A DNA stretch of 64,000 nt, taken from positions 209,183 through 273,182 of the forward strand of contig CAKOGP040000113.1 in assembly GCA_933822405.4 (NCBI GenBank), read 5' to 3'. Source of the DNA: Cylindrotheca closterium (lineage: Eukaryota > Bacillariophyta > Bacillariophyceae > Bacillariales > Bacillariaceae). Under the pieces are notes generated by a model, which had not been told where the DNA came from, ran no database searches, and saw nothing but the letters and a program-made list of their open reading frames with translations. Positions 50,171 through 59,176 of this stretch are shown here, in pieces (position 1 is the first letter of the stretch; the number at the start of each line of letters is the position of its first letter). The position numbers and the translations under genes are program-made.

Positions 50171-50810
50171 ATGGTTTGGATGCAAAACCTCATGAGACGA
50201 AGACAATCGCAGTCACCACCAGGAGATTCATCGAGCCGCAGCTTTTTCGGATCCAAGAATAAGAGGAGAAGCTTGAGACGGGCCACTGGCGACCCCAATG
50301 CAGAATATTCTTACACGGCTTCTTCGGGAAGTGATGATGCTGCTTGGAGAGTAGGTACGTTTCTACTGTGGCGGCTTGTGTGGCAGCATAATGGCACTGG
50401 TCTAATTCTATTGTGCATTGATCATAAAAGAGAATATTCGTGGTAGTCCACCAACGGCAGATGAATGGTGGCATGAAGATACATCTATGGAATCTTCTTT
50501 TGAGCAGAGTGATGAGGATGACACTTCTTCTGGTACCGAAGAGCGATTGGAAACCTTCTTGGCTAAATCAAACAACGCGGGCAACTTGAAATTTTACAAC
50601 TGTGGCTTGGAGACTTGGTCGAGAGCACGAAGTGAATGGAACAAACGTACTGTCAAAGAACTCCCTCCTCGACCGACTCCAGCCGAATACAACCAGCTTG
50701 TACGGGGATTGAAGAAACACAGTACTCTTCGAACATACGAACTTCCTAGACAAATGACATTGTCAGATTTGATTGATGTCTACACCGACATATGGGAGGG
50801 AGATGTATAG
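50171..50810 (+). CDS. 187-aa protein resembling the DUF4050 family
   Basis: Exons 50171-50354 and 50431-50810, intron of 76 nt, phase 1 (GTACGT donor, AAAAG acceptor). The N-terminus is basic and Ser-rich (SFFGSKNKRRSLRRA) and the middle is acidic. The C-terminus shows the arrangement W.RAR.EWN......PPRPTPAEYNQLV followed by ELPRQMTLSDLIDVYTDIWE, which recalls plant and fungal DUF4050 proteins (conserved Trp, Leu-Pro and terminal Trp-Glu helix). Its function is unknown in any organism to my knowledge. The assignment is from pattern only. No targeting signal is seen. Confidence 0.6.
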
Positions 50811-51188
50811 AGTTGATTTGTTTCAGTTCATCAAATATCTCTTTAGTTGAACGACATCAACAGCAAGATGTCGAGTTTTAAAAGATTTAGTAGACCTTTC
50901 GTCAAATCACCATCGAAATCGCAGTTTCATCTATTGCTACTGTATTGATAGTGTTTGTTTTGAATACCTCGCAAAAGCTATTGTGAAATCGCGTATGTCT
51001 ACTATGCTTGAAAGAAAAAATCGAAAATATCTTGCTAGTCGTCTTTTGCCTTGTAGATTCCGAATCATCTATTGTATTGGTTGGCGTTTTATTCTTTTCA
51101 GACAGCAACAAGTTCATGACATTTTGGGATCTACCTACTTTAACTATGTCTCCCAAAACAATCGTCAGGTTTCCCTTCCAATCCTTTC
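50811..51188. other. Convergent 3' flanks
   Basis: 378 bp between the DUF4050-like gene and the SMR-type gene, both ending here. The sequence is A/T-rich with short overlapping frames on both strands (50902-51226) that lack protein features. No repeat or RNA gene is apparent. Confidence 0.4.
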
Positions 51189-51882
51189 TTAACTTCGAGA
51201 TTCGACAACGGCAACACCAACAATGATCATCCCTAACCCTAACAGCTTGTAAATGTCATAGTTTTCTCCAAAGAACGTAATCCCAACCACAGAGACGATG
51301 GCTGTCCCGAGTGCTGCCCATACAGCATATGCGATGCTGACCTCAATGGCGCCCAAACATAGTGCGAAACCTGTCAAACTGATCCATTGGTGGGGAATAA
51401 ATAGCAAGCGATTAGTCACTGAAAAAGTTGATCATTCACATGTATAAGCTTTGATGACCCTAGTAGTGATGATGGTTCACTTACCTGGTAAAGAATCCAA
51501 AATAGGCAGTTGCCAGTTTGACAATCGAACCTTCGTCTCTTCCCAGCTTCATCATGGTCGAAGACATGGAGTCCAAGATAATCGATATTACTAGGACAAC
51601 CCAACTCCTCGCTCTACTATCCCCAATGTATTTTGAAAACTTTGCAATCGCACCGCCTCCTCGCAGTTTTAGAATTGGTGATGCTGGGAGACTCTTGTAG
51701 AAGGTCGAAATAGAAGCTTCTTGTTCGCCTTGTTCCTCGGCATCATATTTCTGAATATTGATTGGCCTGAACAGAGATCGTCTTGAACCTGTCGGCAATC
51801 TCATGTTCCCTTGTCTCCTTTCACCAATGGCGACATTTATTTGCGCTGCAATAGCTATCAGTAACAACAAACTCCAATTCAT
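51189..51882 (-). CDS. Small multidrug resistance (SMR/EmrE-like) transporter with leader
   Basis: Exons 51882-51485 and 51378-51189, intron of 106 nt; 195 aa. The frame-keeping acceptor is GATCAG at 51379-51380; the nearer TTTTTCAG would run into a stop after two codons. The C-terminal 110 aa form a four-helix SMR unit: SWVVLVISIILDSMSSTMMKLG (with an acidic residue in helix 1 where EmrE has its essential Glu), TGFALCLGAIEVSIAYAVWAALGTAIVSVVG and KLLGLGMIIVGVAVVES. The AYAVWAALGTA stretch is diagnostic. The N-terminal 85 aa comprise a signal peptide (LLLLIAIAAQINVAIG) and a linker absent from bacteria. The helix-1 residue is Asp, not Glu. Substrate is unknown. Confidence 0.85.
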
Positions 51883-52101
51883 GTTCCTTCAAATTTATTC
51901 TTTCTGCTTTGGATAATGGTTTGATGTGATGTGATGTGATGAGAGGTGTCGTCAGTCATCCGTCGAAAATGATTGGTTCGATTCATTCATTCGAAACACG
52001 CAAGCCGATTTTGGACGCGGAAGTACGAATCGAGTTCTCCATCCATCCAGTCGTCAATCTCTCATTGCAAAAGTTAAACCCGACGACAGTCATCCAACAC
52101 T

Positions 52102-54162
52102 ATGGTGCAAATTGGATTCTACATTCTAGCGAGGTTGTTTTCTGCCTTGCTTCCTCCTGTCGATCCCAACGAAGACAACTTCTATGAGATTTTGGGTCTT
52201 GAGAAGAATGCCACCAATGAGCAGATTCGCAAAGCCTACAAAAAGACGTCATTGCGGTTGCATCCTGACAAAGTTGCCCAACGAGGGGACATGGACAAGG
52301 ATGAAGCAGCTGCGAAATACGAAAAAGTGCAAGAAGCATATGGTGTTTTGGTCAATGACGAGAAACGGGATCGATACCATGCTTTGAGTACCAGCACGAC
52401 TCGTTACAGATTCATCGAACAAGGAGGACTCACCAACCCGGGAAGTCTTTACGAAAACCTAACGAGTGCTAGCCTTGCCGAGAAGACGAAATTAGTTGGA
52501 ATGGCGTGGGTGATTATGCTGTTCATTTTGATTCAGCCGATCTTGCTTGGTGCCAAAATCAATCAGTTTTTGGAAGGTACTGGACCATTGGTGGACGTAA
52601 GCTGGGCTGTCATTTTCACCCCCTTTTGGATTTTTGGACTATTGGGAATTGCGTTCTGGTCGGTGATACTCTATTTTGCGCCTCCTGGAGAAAAGATCCT
52701 TGTTATCGTGGCTATATTGGAGCAGGTATTCTGGTATTTAACAGTTGTGTTCTTAACTGTCAAATGGGATGGATGGGATGCTCCATATCGACAAGTCTTG
52801 ATTCCATTTTACATAGCCTATGTTATCGGTTGGATCAAGAAAGTTCTAACGATATTCAAGATTAGAGGTGATGTTGCAAAGATGGTCACTATGGACTATT
52901 TGGAGAATGAGATTCTTCAAGGAAAGAATCTTGATGACCTGACTTCAGAAGAAGAGATGCAATTGAGGAAGGATTACATTATTGTTTCTGTCCCTCCTGA
53001 ATTTGAACCAATTGAGCTTGATGGAGTCACGCCTGACGAGAAAATATTGGAGGAACAGAAAGTGGAAGCTAGTCCGGAATATGAGGCAGCTACCGATATG
53101 TACAACGCAACGCTTGGAACACTCTACGGATCGGTTGCATTTTCAATTGTCTTTTTGATTTTGCTCACGCTCAAGCTTGATGACAAGATTAGTGGAAATT
53201 GGTGGGTGGTATTCACTCCATTTCTCATCTATATCATCGCTCGACTCTTGAATGCCTGCTTCATTCTTGTTTGCGGTAGTGGCGAAGAGATTGCCTTGCA
53301 AATGCAAGAGCAAGAAGAGGGTGACAACAGTGAGTTTGTCGACCTCGAAGGAAACGCTACCAAGGACGGGGACAAGCAAAAGGGCGAGGAGAAAGGCGAG
53401 GAGAAAGATGAGCCAGCAACGACCAGTGAATCCAACACTAGTGCTGAGGCCCAAGGTAAAGCGGACGAAAAAAACACACCCGCTCCAGCACCTCCTGCAG
53501 CAGCTGAAGAGGCGTCGACAAAGACCGAGAGCACACCAGCACCAACAGTTTCATCCGCTGACACGAGTAGCAAACCAAATGGGGACCCGTCAAATAACGA
53601 TACTCCTCCAAAACCTGCCAATGAAGATGATTCCGATGACGAAATTCATATTGATGAGGAAACCTTTAAAGCTTGGCAAAGTGCATACGTGGAAGCCGAG
53701 AAAAATGCGATGGAGGCCATATTCAAGGCTGCTGGCGATTGTTGTATGTTCACTTTCCAACTGATATTCTTGTGTCTGATTATTGCAAAGATCGATAAGA
53801 ACTATGACGATATCGATCCCGATGATGTCGGTTTCGATGTATTCTGGATATTATCGCCACTTTTCATTGTCTTTGGGTGCATCGGAGTTTGTTGTGCCTG
53901 TCTCATTTATGGAGCGGCACCAGGAAATGCCATGGATCTCACTGGGGAACCAGAAATGGAAGAAACGGCCCACAACTTTGAAGATCCGGAGACGGGGGGG
54001 CCTATTGTGACTCCGCCTCCAGCACCAATAATTTCCGAACCTCCAAAGGACACGATTCCTTTGGCCAGCGCACCGGCACCTGCAGCAACGGAGCCACAAT
54101 CGGAGCCACAACAAAAGAATGCCATGCTAGAAGAGTCGCCAGATATGGAAGATCTCGACTAG
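52102..54162 (+). CDS. Membrane-anchored J-domain protein
   Basis: 686-aa single-exon protein. A class C J domain lies near the N-terminus (NFYEILGLEKNATNEQIRKAY, HPD at residues 54-56), after a short hydrophobic segment. Several membrane helices follow (LVGMAWVIMLFILIQPILL, FTPFWIFGLLGIAFWSVILYF, ILEQVFWYLTVVFLTV), then another pair (YGSVAFSIVFLILLTLKL, WWVVFTPFLIYIIARLL), a long acidic Ala/Pro/Glu-rich linker, and a final hydrophobic pair (CMFTFQLIFLCLIIAKI, ILSPLFIVFGCIGVCCACLIYGA). It probably recruits Hsp70 to an endomembrane. It lacks the Brl domain of Sec63. Repeats of the motif WVVFTPF/WVIFTPF suggest duplicated membrane modules. Divergent from the SMR gene across about 220 bp. Confidence 0.82.
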   Translation: MVQIGFYILARLFSALLPPVDPNEDNFYEILGLEKNATNEQIRKAYKKTSLRLHPDKVAQRGDMDKDEAAAKYEKVQEAYGVLVNDEKRDRYHALSTSTTRYRFIEQGGLTNPGSLYENLTSASLAEKTKLVGMAWVIMLFILIQPILLGAKINQFLEGTGPLVDVSWAVIFTPFWIFGLLGIAFWSVILYFAPPGEKILVIVAILEQVFWYLTVVFLTVKWDGWDAPYRQVLIPFYIAYVIGWIKKVLTIFKIRGDVAKMVTMDYLENEILQGKNLDDLTSEEEMQLRKDYIIVSVPPEFEPIELDGVTPDEKILEEQKVEASPEYEAATDMYNATLGTLYGSVAFSIVFLILLTLKLDDKISGNWWVVFTPFLIYIIARLLNACFILVCGSGEEIALQMQEQEEGDNSEFVDLEGNATKDGDKQKGEEKGEEKDEPATTSESNTSAEAQGKADEKNTPAPAPPAAAEEASTKTESTPAPTVSSADTSSKPNGDPSNNDTPPKPANEDDSDDEIHIDEETFKAWQSAYVEAEKNAMEAIFKAAGDCCMFTFQLIFLCLIIAKIDKNYDDIDPDDVGFDVFWILSPLFIVFGCIGVCCACLIYGAAPGNAMDLTGEPEMEETAHNFEDPETGGPIVTPPPAPIISEPPKDTIPLASAPAPAATEPQSEPQQKNAMLEESPDMEDLD

Positions 54163-54227
54163 ATCTGGATCTAAGTTCTGTGATGTAACTGTTTGACGTA
54201 TCATTAAACCTTACTCTTCTATTTTTA

Positions 54228-55685
54228 TTATCTGAGTTTTTCCAGCTTTTCTTCGATTTCTTTTACTCGTTGCTGTGCAAGCTCCTTGAGTTCCTTTAAT
54301 GTTTCTAGGGATTCTGCTGCATCCATCGGCTTTGCTGGTTCCGCTTTTTGCACCACAGCTTCTTGCGCTGTTTCTGACTGAGGCAACTCTGTTACCCATT
54401 CCTCATCGGTTTCCTTCTCCAGAATATATCCAAGTGGTTTCTGTAGAGGCACCTTGTTATGTATTCTACCAGCGTTTTCGATAGCATATATGCAGTCTCC
54501 CAAAGACCCCCCTCGTTCCAAAGCATCCACCAACGCATCGTAGCACTCCTTGTATTCCTTCAGCATAAGTACGGCTTGTAGCGCACCCCAGCGAGCTTGG
54601 TTTCGAATCGTGATGTCGTTCCATGCTGGAGTTGCCGACGGTGGGCCATTGAGATTGGCAAGGAATGTGATGAGAGCTGCTTCGTCACCTGCTCCTCCAT
54701 CTGCCTGACCATAGTTGAGTGCTTCAGCGGCGATACCTGCCATGACAATGACACTGTATCGATCAATAGACGATCGGGTAATTTTGGTCGATTCAATCTG
54801 TGCAGAAAGGGCGGGATCAAAGAATGAGGTACCAGCGGAAACGGCCCTGGATCCAAATCTTGGATCCTTCAAGGCGGCCCACGCTGACAGAACGTATCCT
54901 TCTACTGGGCAACCCAGCAAGTATGCGCAAAGGAAATGTCCAGCTTCATGTCTGGTGATTTTAGGTTGTGTTTTGGGAGAGATCGTCTTGAGGAAAGTTT
55001 CAGATATTGCTCCATTCAGTAGGATTCGATCGCCAAGTGACGCAATAATGGTTGCAAAAAACAAAAAGTTCAAGTCGATTCCATACACCCCACTGATGAT
55101 AGCCTCGAGAGTTGCCAGCGAAATGCCGGCAAAGAGCATGGTGTTGCTTGGCTTTGGCGTCAGTTGATCCAAGGATACTGATGAAATCTGCTCCAACATG
55201 GTGGGTTGAACGGAATGACTTCCATTGGCAGGCATGTTTTCTTTGTTTATGGCTCCAAATAACCGAAGTTCTCCCTGATTTTTCAATGCTGTGTACATAT
55301 CAGTCATATCTCTTCTGCTTTTTGATAATAGCTTCGTCTCTCCTTCCATCCGCTTATTCATATTGATTTCTTCTGCATCTGTTGTTACTTCTTCGATCGT
55401 ATCGAAAATACTGTTCCATCTGTCTCTTGTCAACTCCAGATCGGGGTAACTCTTGAATACGTCAACAGCTCTTTTCAGTTCATTTTTCGCCAAGAATTCA
55501 TCGAATTTTTGTTCATCCTCAGCGGTTGCAAGTAGTGAGTATTGTCTTGATTTTGCTGTTGTCATAGCTTGCATCATCTTTCCACTCGATGGTGTCACAA
55601 AGGCGGAGGCAAGATTCCCAGTGGAAAGCATTGTCAAAACGACCAAGACTGATTGATTCATAGTTTTGGTATTCTTCGATGTCAT
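54228..55685 (-). CDS. Plastid M41-like (FtsH-related, non-AAA) metalloprotease, VIR3-like
   Basis: 485-aa single-exon protein. The leader (VLVVLTMLSTGNLASAF then VTPSS) is a textbook diatom plastid presequence with an ASAF junction. The catalytic zinc motif HEAGH is at residues 246-250 (ITRHEAGHFLCAYLLGCPVEGY), and MAGIAAEALNYGQADGGAGDEAAL supplies the downstream acidic ligand region of M41 peptidases. The AAA ATPase domain of FtsH is missing; two hydrophobic segments (TMLFAGISLATLEAIISGVYG and the adjacent one) precede the protease domain. Plants have similar FtsH-like proteins such as VIR3, tied to thylakoid FtsH function. A coiled tail ends the protein (LKELAQQRVKEIEEKLEKL). It shares a divergent promoter with the light-harvesting gene. 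Confidence 0.82.
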   Translation of the reverse strand: MTSKNTKTMNQSVLVVLTMLSTGNLASAFVTPSSGKMMQAMTTAKSRQYSLLATAEDEQKFDEFLAKNELKRAVDVFKSYPDLELTRDRWNSIFDTIEEVTTDAEEINMNKRMEGETKLLSKSRRDMTDMYTALKNQGELRLFGAINKENMPANGSHSVQPTMLEQISSVSLDQLTPKPSNTMLFAGISLATLEAIISGVYGIDLNFLFFATIIASLGDRILLNGAISETFLKTISPKTQPKITRHEAGHFLCAYLLGCPVEGYVLSAWAALKDPRFGSRAVSAGTSFFDPALSAQIESTKITRSSIDRYSVIVMAGIAAEALNYGQADGGAGDEAALITFLANLNGPPSATPAWNDITIRNQARWGALQAVLMLKEYKECYDALVDALERGGSLGDCIYAIENAGRIHNKVPLQKPLGYILEKETDEEWVTELPQSETAQEAVVQKAEPAKPMDAAESLETLKELKELAQQRVKEIEEKLEKLR

Positions 55686-55891
55686 TCTTTTGTACGCTTG
55701 TTGTGTTTCTTGTAAAGATTATGTGCAGTTGGTGCCAGAAATCGCGTGTAGTTCAATCGTGGGCAAGATGAGTGAGTAAGTCTAATGTCAACGATGATTC
55801 AAACACGCCACGGTTGAAGATATTTTGTTTTTGCCAGCCAGACAGTTGGTGTCTTCTTCCTTTTTGAGAACCTCAAAGATAAAAATGGAGC

Positions 55892-55911
55892 TGACGTCAC
55901 TGTTTGACTCA
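55892..55911. promoter_or_regulatory. Adjacent CRE-like and AP-1-like bZIP core sites
   Basis: TGACGTCA (55892-55899, a perfect palindrome) and TGACTCA (55905-55911) lie five bases apart in the 382-bp divergent region between the M41-like gene (ATG at 55685) and the light-harvesting gene (ATG at 56068). TGACGT is the known core for diatom CO2/cAMP-responsive elements and for aureochrome-type bZIP factors. Use as a binding site here is inferred. Confidence 0.5.
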
Positions 55912-56067
55912 TTCGACCATTTCCAACATTGCGACCGTCGACGGGCAGACTACAAGGTTGAAGGCAAATCCTTCGCACACTTTTGTACGTGCGTTTGCGT
56001 AGAAAATTGGATCGGTGTCTCTGCTTCAAGAAGGTATCATTCCCATTCCAGAAAAAAATATATCACG

Positions 56068-56845
56068 ATGAAGACTGTTGCTGCCCTTTCCCTCCTCGCT
56101 GGATCCGCTCTTGCCTTTGCTCCTCAACAAGCAGGAAAGTCGTCTTCCGCCGTTTCTGCTTCGTTCGAGGATGCTCTTGGTGTCCAACCACCACTTGGAT
56201 TCTGGTATGTAGTCATAACGTAGCTAATTTGCTTCATTCGTCACAATTTGTGAGACGGTGGAAATCCATTGAATAGTGATGAAAGACTGTTTTTTCCAAG
56301 ATGTTTTCTGTCACATTTTTGCTAATTTTATATGTCTTTGTTCTTACTCTTAAAGGGATCCATTGAACATTTTGGAAAACGCCGATGAAGAGCGATTCAA
56401 CCGTCTTCGTTACGTCGAGATAAAGCACGGACGTATTGCCATGCTTGCCGTTCTTGGACACATCCATACTGCTTTCGGAGCCCGTGTTCCCGGAAACATC
56501 GACATGAGCGGAACCTCTTTCGCCTCCATCAAGACTGGAATTGCCGGACTTAGTGACATCCCACAAGCTGGATTGATCCAAATCGTTGCTTTCATTGGCT
56601 TCCTTGAGGTCTTCATCATGAAAGACAAGGGTGCTGGTGAATTCCCAGGAGACTTGAGAAATGGAATCTTCACCTGGAAGGGAACTGAGGAGGAACTCAT
56701 GCAAAAGAGAGCCATCGAATTGAACAACGGCCGTGCCGCACAAATGGGAATCCTTGGATTGATGGTTCACGAACAACTCACTGGAGAGCCATATGTTCTT
56801 AACGCTCTTTGCGGAGTCCCATCCGGCTTCAACGCTGGACTTTAA
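56068..56845 (+). CDS. Fucoxanthin chlorophyll a/c light-harvesting protein (FCP)
   Basis: Exons 56068-56204 and 56356-56845, intron of 151 nt in phase 2, 208 aa. The leader MKTVAALSLLAGSALAFAPQ is a bipartite plastid presequence. Mature landmarks are PLGFWDPLNIL, helix-1 pigment-binding EIKHGRIAMLAVLGHI, the helix-2 region QAGLIQIVAFIGFLEVFIMKD and helix-3 ELNNGRAAQMGILGLMVHE, with Glu and Arg of the two ExxxxR pairs in place. It binds chlorophyll a/c and fucoxanthin in thylakoid antenna complexes. The length and helix spacing fit the main Lhcf group; Lhcr is less likely. The intron position, just before the WDP motif, was fixed by reading frame and a TTAAAG acceptor. It is probably light-regulated, given the upstream sites. 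Confidence 0.95.
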
Positions 56846-57296
56846 GTACCCATGACTCATTCTTGATCATCCAGAAAACAAAGCAACAGCCTTCAACTGC
56901 GGGAGCAAGCAATAACTGTGACCAATACTCTAGATTCATTTTTTGAAATATCAATATGCATGTCGCAGATCTTGTATCGATTTCATATCTCCTACATGGA
57001 TATATGGATGACATCATTCGAACTAGAGATGAAAGTTTGGACTTGGCGACATGTTGTGTGGCTCTCTTTGGTCTCCTCGGCGGAGGATTTTCTAAATTGG
57101 ACAGATTGATGCAGTAGCGAAATCACATCATAGTCCATGCCCCCTAACGAATCTTGACCTAAAGTGGCTTGATAAATGTCTATTTGTCATTTCCTTTGGA
57201 GTTTCTAAGGCATTGCCAGCAGTAACGATACCAAGAAGGATACGAACAGTACTGTTGGGCATGCCAACTTGATCAATTCCAATCGCTATTCTCTCG
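56846..57296. other. Convergent 3' flanks, FCP and SELENOF-like genes
   Basis: 451 bp between two stop codons. There is no convincing frame; a 63-codon plus-strand frame at 56918 has no features. TGACTCA occurs at about 56852, showing that this 7-mer also appears by chance outside promoters. No repeat or RNA gene is seen. Confidence 0.4.
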
Positions 57297-57949
57297 TTAA
57301 GCATCTGGAAGCAACGCTAGCAGCATGTCTCGTGCCTCGTCTCTTTTCCATCCACCCAACATGATTATCTCCGCTGCCTTTGATTTCAGGTTGGTAACCG
57401 TTGCACTGGAACCAGGTATTTCATTGAACCACAATATCATGGACCTGATGATGAACAAAGAAGACAAGATATTAGACAGTGCTAATGACCAGATTTATGG
57501 CCAATGCGGGCCATAACCAAGCAAAAAATAAACGGTCAACTAGCATAAACTTACGGGGAAGGCGCAAAGTAACTGGCTGATTCGATGGTCTTGGTGAAGA
57601 AACGTTTCTTTCCTTTTTGCTGCTGGATACCTTTAACATCTTCGTTGTACAGTTCATCAATTTCGGGGAAGAAGCTCTGTCCCTCTGGATGGAGTAGAAC
57701 TGCAGCCTCATATCGTTTTGCTTTGGCATTCACATTTCGGAAGGGTTGACAACAGCCACGGCATTTATTGACTACGGATTCCGGCAACAAATCACAGGTG
57801 TCGCATGCCAGCTGCAATGGATCAAAACCAGACTGACGACAGGACTCCAAGGATACGACATCTTGTGAATCCTTGCCTGCTACAAGAGATACGAATAGTA
57901 TCAAAAAGAAAGAAGACACTGGTGCAATTCTGACACCCATCATGGCCAT
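57297..57949 (-). CDS. Selenoprotein F (Sep15)-like ER protein lacking the redox motif
   Basis: Exons 57949-57555 and 57444-57297, intron of 110 nt, phase 2, 180 aa. The signal peptide is VSSFFLILFVSLVAG. Next comes the SELENOF cysteine module, CRQSGFDPLQLACDTCDLL ... KCRGCCQ, which in animals docks to UGGT in the ER folding cycle. A thioredoxin-like region follows (KRYEAAVLL ... GKKRFFTK, then after the splice MILWFNEIPGSSATVTNLKSKAAEI and KRDEARDMLLALLPDA), matching the SELENOF C-terminus. The position of the CxU redox pair is occupied by HPEG, so neither Sec nor Cys is present and there is no in-frame TGA. I start at 57949 for a proper signal peptide; an in-frame ATG at 58057 would add 36 aa overlapping the neighbour's promoter. 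Confidence 0.75.
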
Positions 57950-58080
57950 TTTGAATGCTGTTGAAAATGGCAATGCTATCACTTTGGGTGTTGATTCGAA
58001 ATTCGAATGTGGCGATAGATTCCTTCGACTACAAAAAACTGTTCGAAGCCACATCATCTCTTTCTGATCATCATCTTCTG

Positions 58081-59046
58081 ATGCCCAATATTTTCAATTT
58101 GTTTGAAACGTTGCGGCTCAACAGCACATCCCCACATATGCGCGCTAGCTACTCTTTGGCTTTATTGGTGTCGAACGCTCGTCTCGTTTCGGCTTTCTCG
58201 TTTGCACCTTCAACAAGCAGCTTTCTTCCATTACCTTCCACAGCAGTGTCGCAATTCACGAGTCCATTTCTACGGAAGTATTCATCGACACACAAGAAAT
58301 CTTTAGCTATGAGCACATCCGAAGAATCAGGAGTCATTACTGTTGGCGCCAACCTTGAAGAAGTTCGACAAAAGATTGTTCAGTCATGTGAGGCTGCCGG
58401 AAGAGACGTCTCCACAGTTCAATTGGTGGCAGTCAGTAAAACCAAACCTCTCGAGTTGGTAAAAGAAGCTTATGCCAGTGGACAACGTGTGTTTGGAGAA
58501 AATTATGCACAAGAACTAGTAGACAAGGCCGGTTCAATTGGAGAATCAGATGTGGTCTGGCATTTCATTGGAGGCTTGCAATCCAACAAAGCCAACATGC
58601 TGGTGAAAGGAGTGATGCCTCATGGAACCTTGGTGGTCGAGACAGTCTCTAGCCTCAAGGTGGCCAAGAAGCTGGATAATGCCATGAGTGAATTCGAAGA
58701 CAAGAAGCTAGATATCTTTGTCCAAGTAAACACTTCTGGAGAAGAATCAAAGAGCGGTGTCGCACCAACTGAGGTTGCGGAACTTTGCAACCAAATTACC
58801 AGCGAATGCGAACGCGTACGACTCAAGGGAGTCATGACAATTGGAGCACCAGGTGATATTTCTTGCCTCGAAGCATTGGCTACGTGTCGAGATGAGGTTG
58901 CCATTGCGCTTGGCATGGAAGTAAAAGATCTTGGACTGAGCATGGGAATGTCTGGAGACTATGAGGTTGCCATTGCCAATGGATCTACGAACGTTCGAGT
59001 TGGATCTACAATCTTTGGAGCTCGTGACTACTCCAACAAGGCATAG
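58081..59046 (+). CDS. PLPBP: PLP homeostasis protein (YggS/PLPBP family), plastid-type leader
   Basis: Pyridoxal-phosphate-binding TIM-barrel protein that buffers PLP. Family motifs are all present: VQLVAVSKTKPLELV (PLP Lys), GQRVFGENYAQELVDKA, WHFIGGLQSNKANML, VQVNTSGEESKSG, LKGVMTIGAPG, and LSMGMSGDYEVAIANGSTNVRVGSTIFGARDY. The usual IGHLQSNK is IGGLQSNK here. From 58081 the protein has 321 aa; from the next ATG at 58138 it has 302 aa and begins with a signal peptide (ASYSLALLVSNARLVSAF then SFAPS), typical of diatom plastid import, so 58138 may be the real start. Divergent from the SELENOF-like gene with only 130-190 bp between. Single exon. Confidence 0.92.
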   Translation: MPNIFNLFETLRLNSTSPHMRASYSLALLVSNARLVSAFSFAPSTSSFLPLPSTAVSQFTSPFLRKYSSTHKKSLAMSTSEESGVITVGANLEEVRQKIVQSCEAAGRDVSTVQLVAVSKTKPLELVKEAYASGQRVFGENYAQELVDKAGSIGESDVVWHFIGGLQSNKANMLVKGVMPHGTLVVETVSSLKVAKKLDNAMSEFEDKKLDIFVQVNTSGEESKSGVAPTEVAELCNQITSECERVRLKGVMTIGAPGDISCLEALATCRDEVAIALGMEVKDLGLSMGMSGDYEVAIANGSTNVRVGSTIFGARDYSNKA

Positions 59047-59176
59047 ATTATTATTATATTAACGCAGCTAGATATACTAATGAAAGTTGCGGCAAGGCAT
59101 ATATCAAATAGACAAAAAGCTTCCACTAGCTACAGTAGATAGTATGTTCCTATTGTTTGTTCCAATTGATGATCAC

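Noticed and set aside
57555..57949. In-frame TGA as selenocysteine codon
   Set aside because: I looked for a CxU arrangement in the SELENOF-like gene and found no in-frame TGA before the natural TAA stop.
57955..58057. Apparent antisense overlap of the PLP-protein and SELENOF-like coding regions
   Set aside because: The longest frames overlap only because upstream in-frame ATGs exist; starts that give proper signal peptides remove the overlap.
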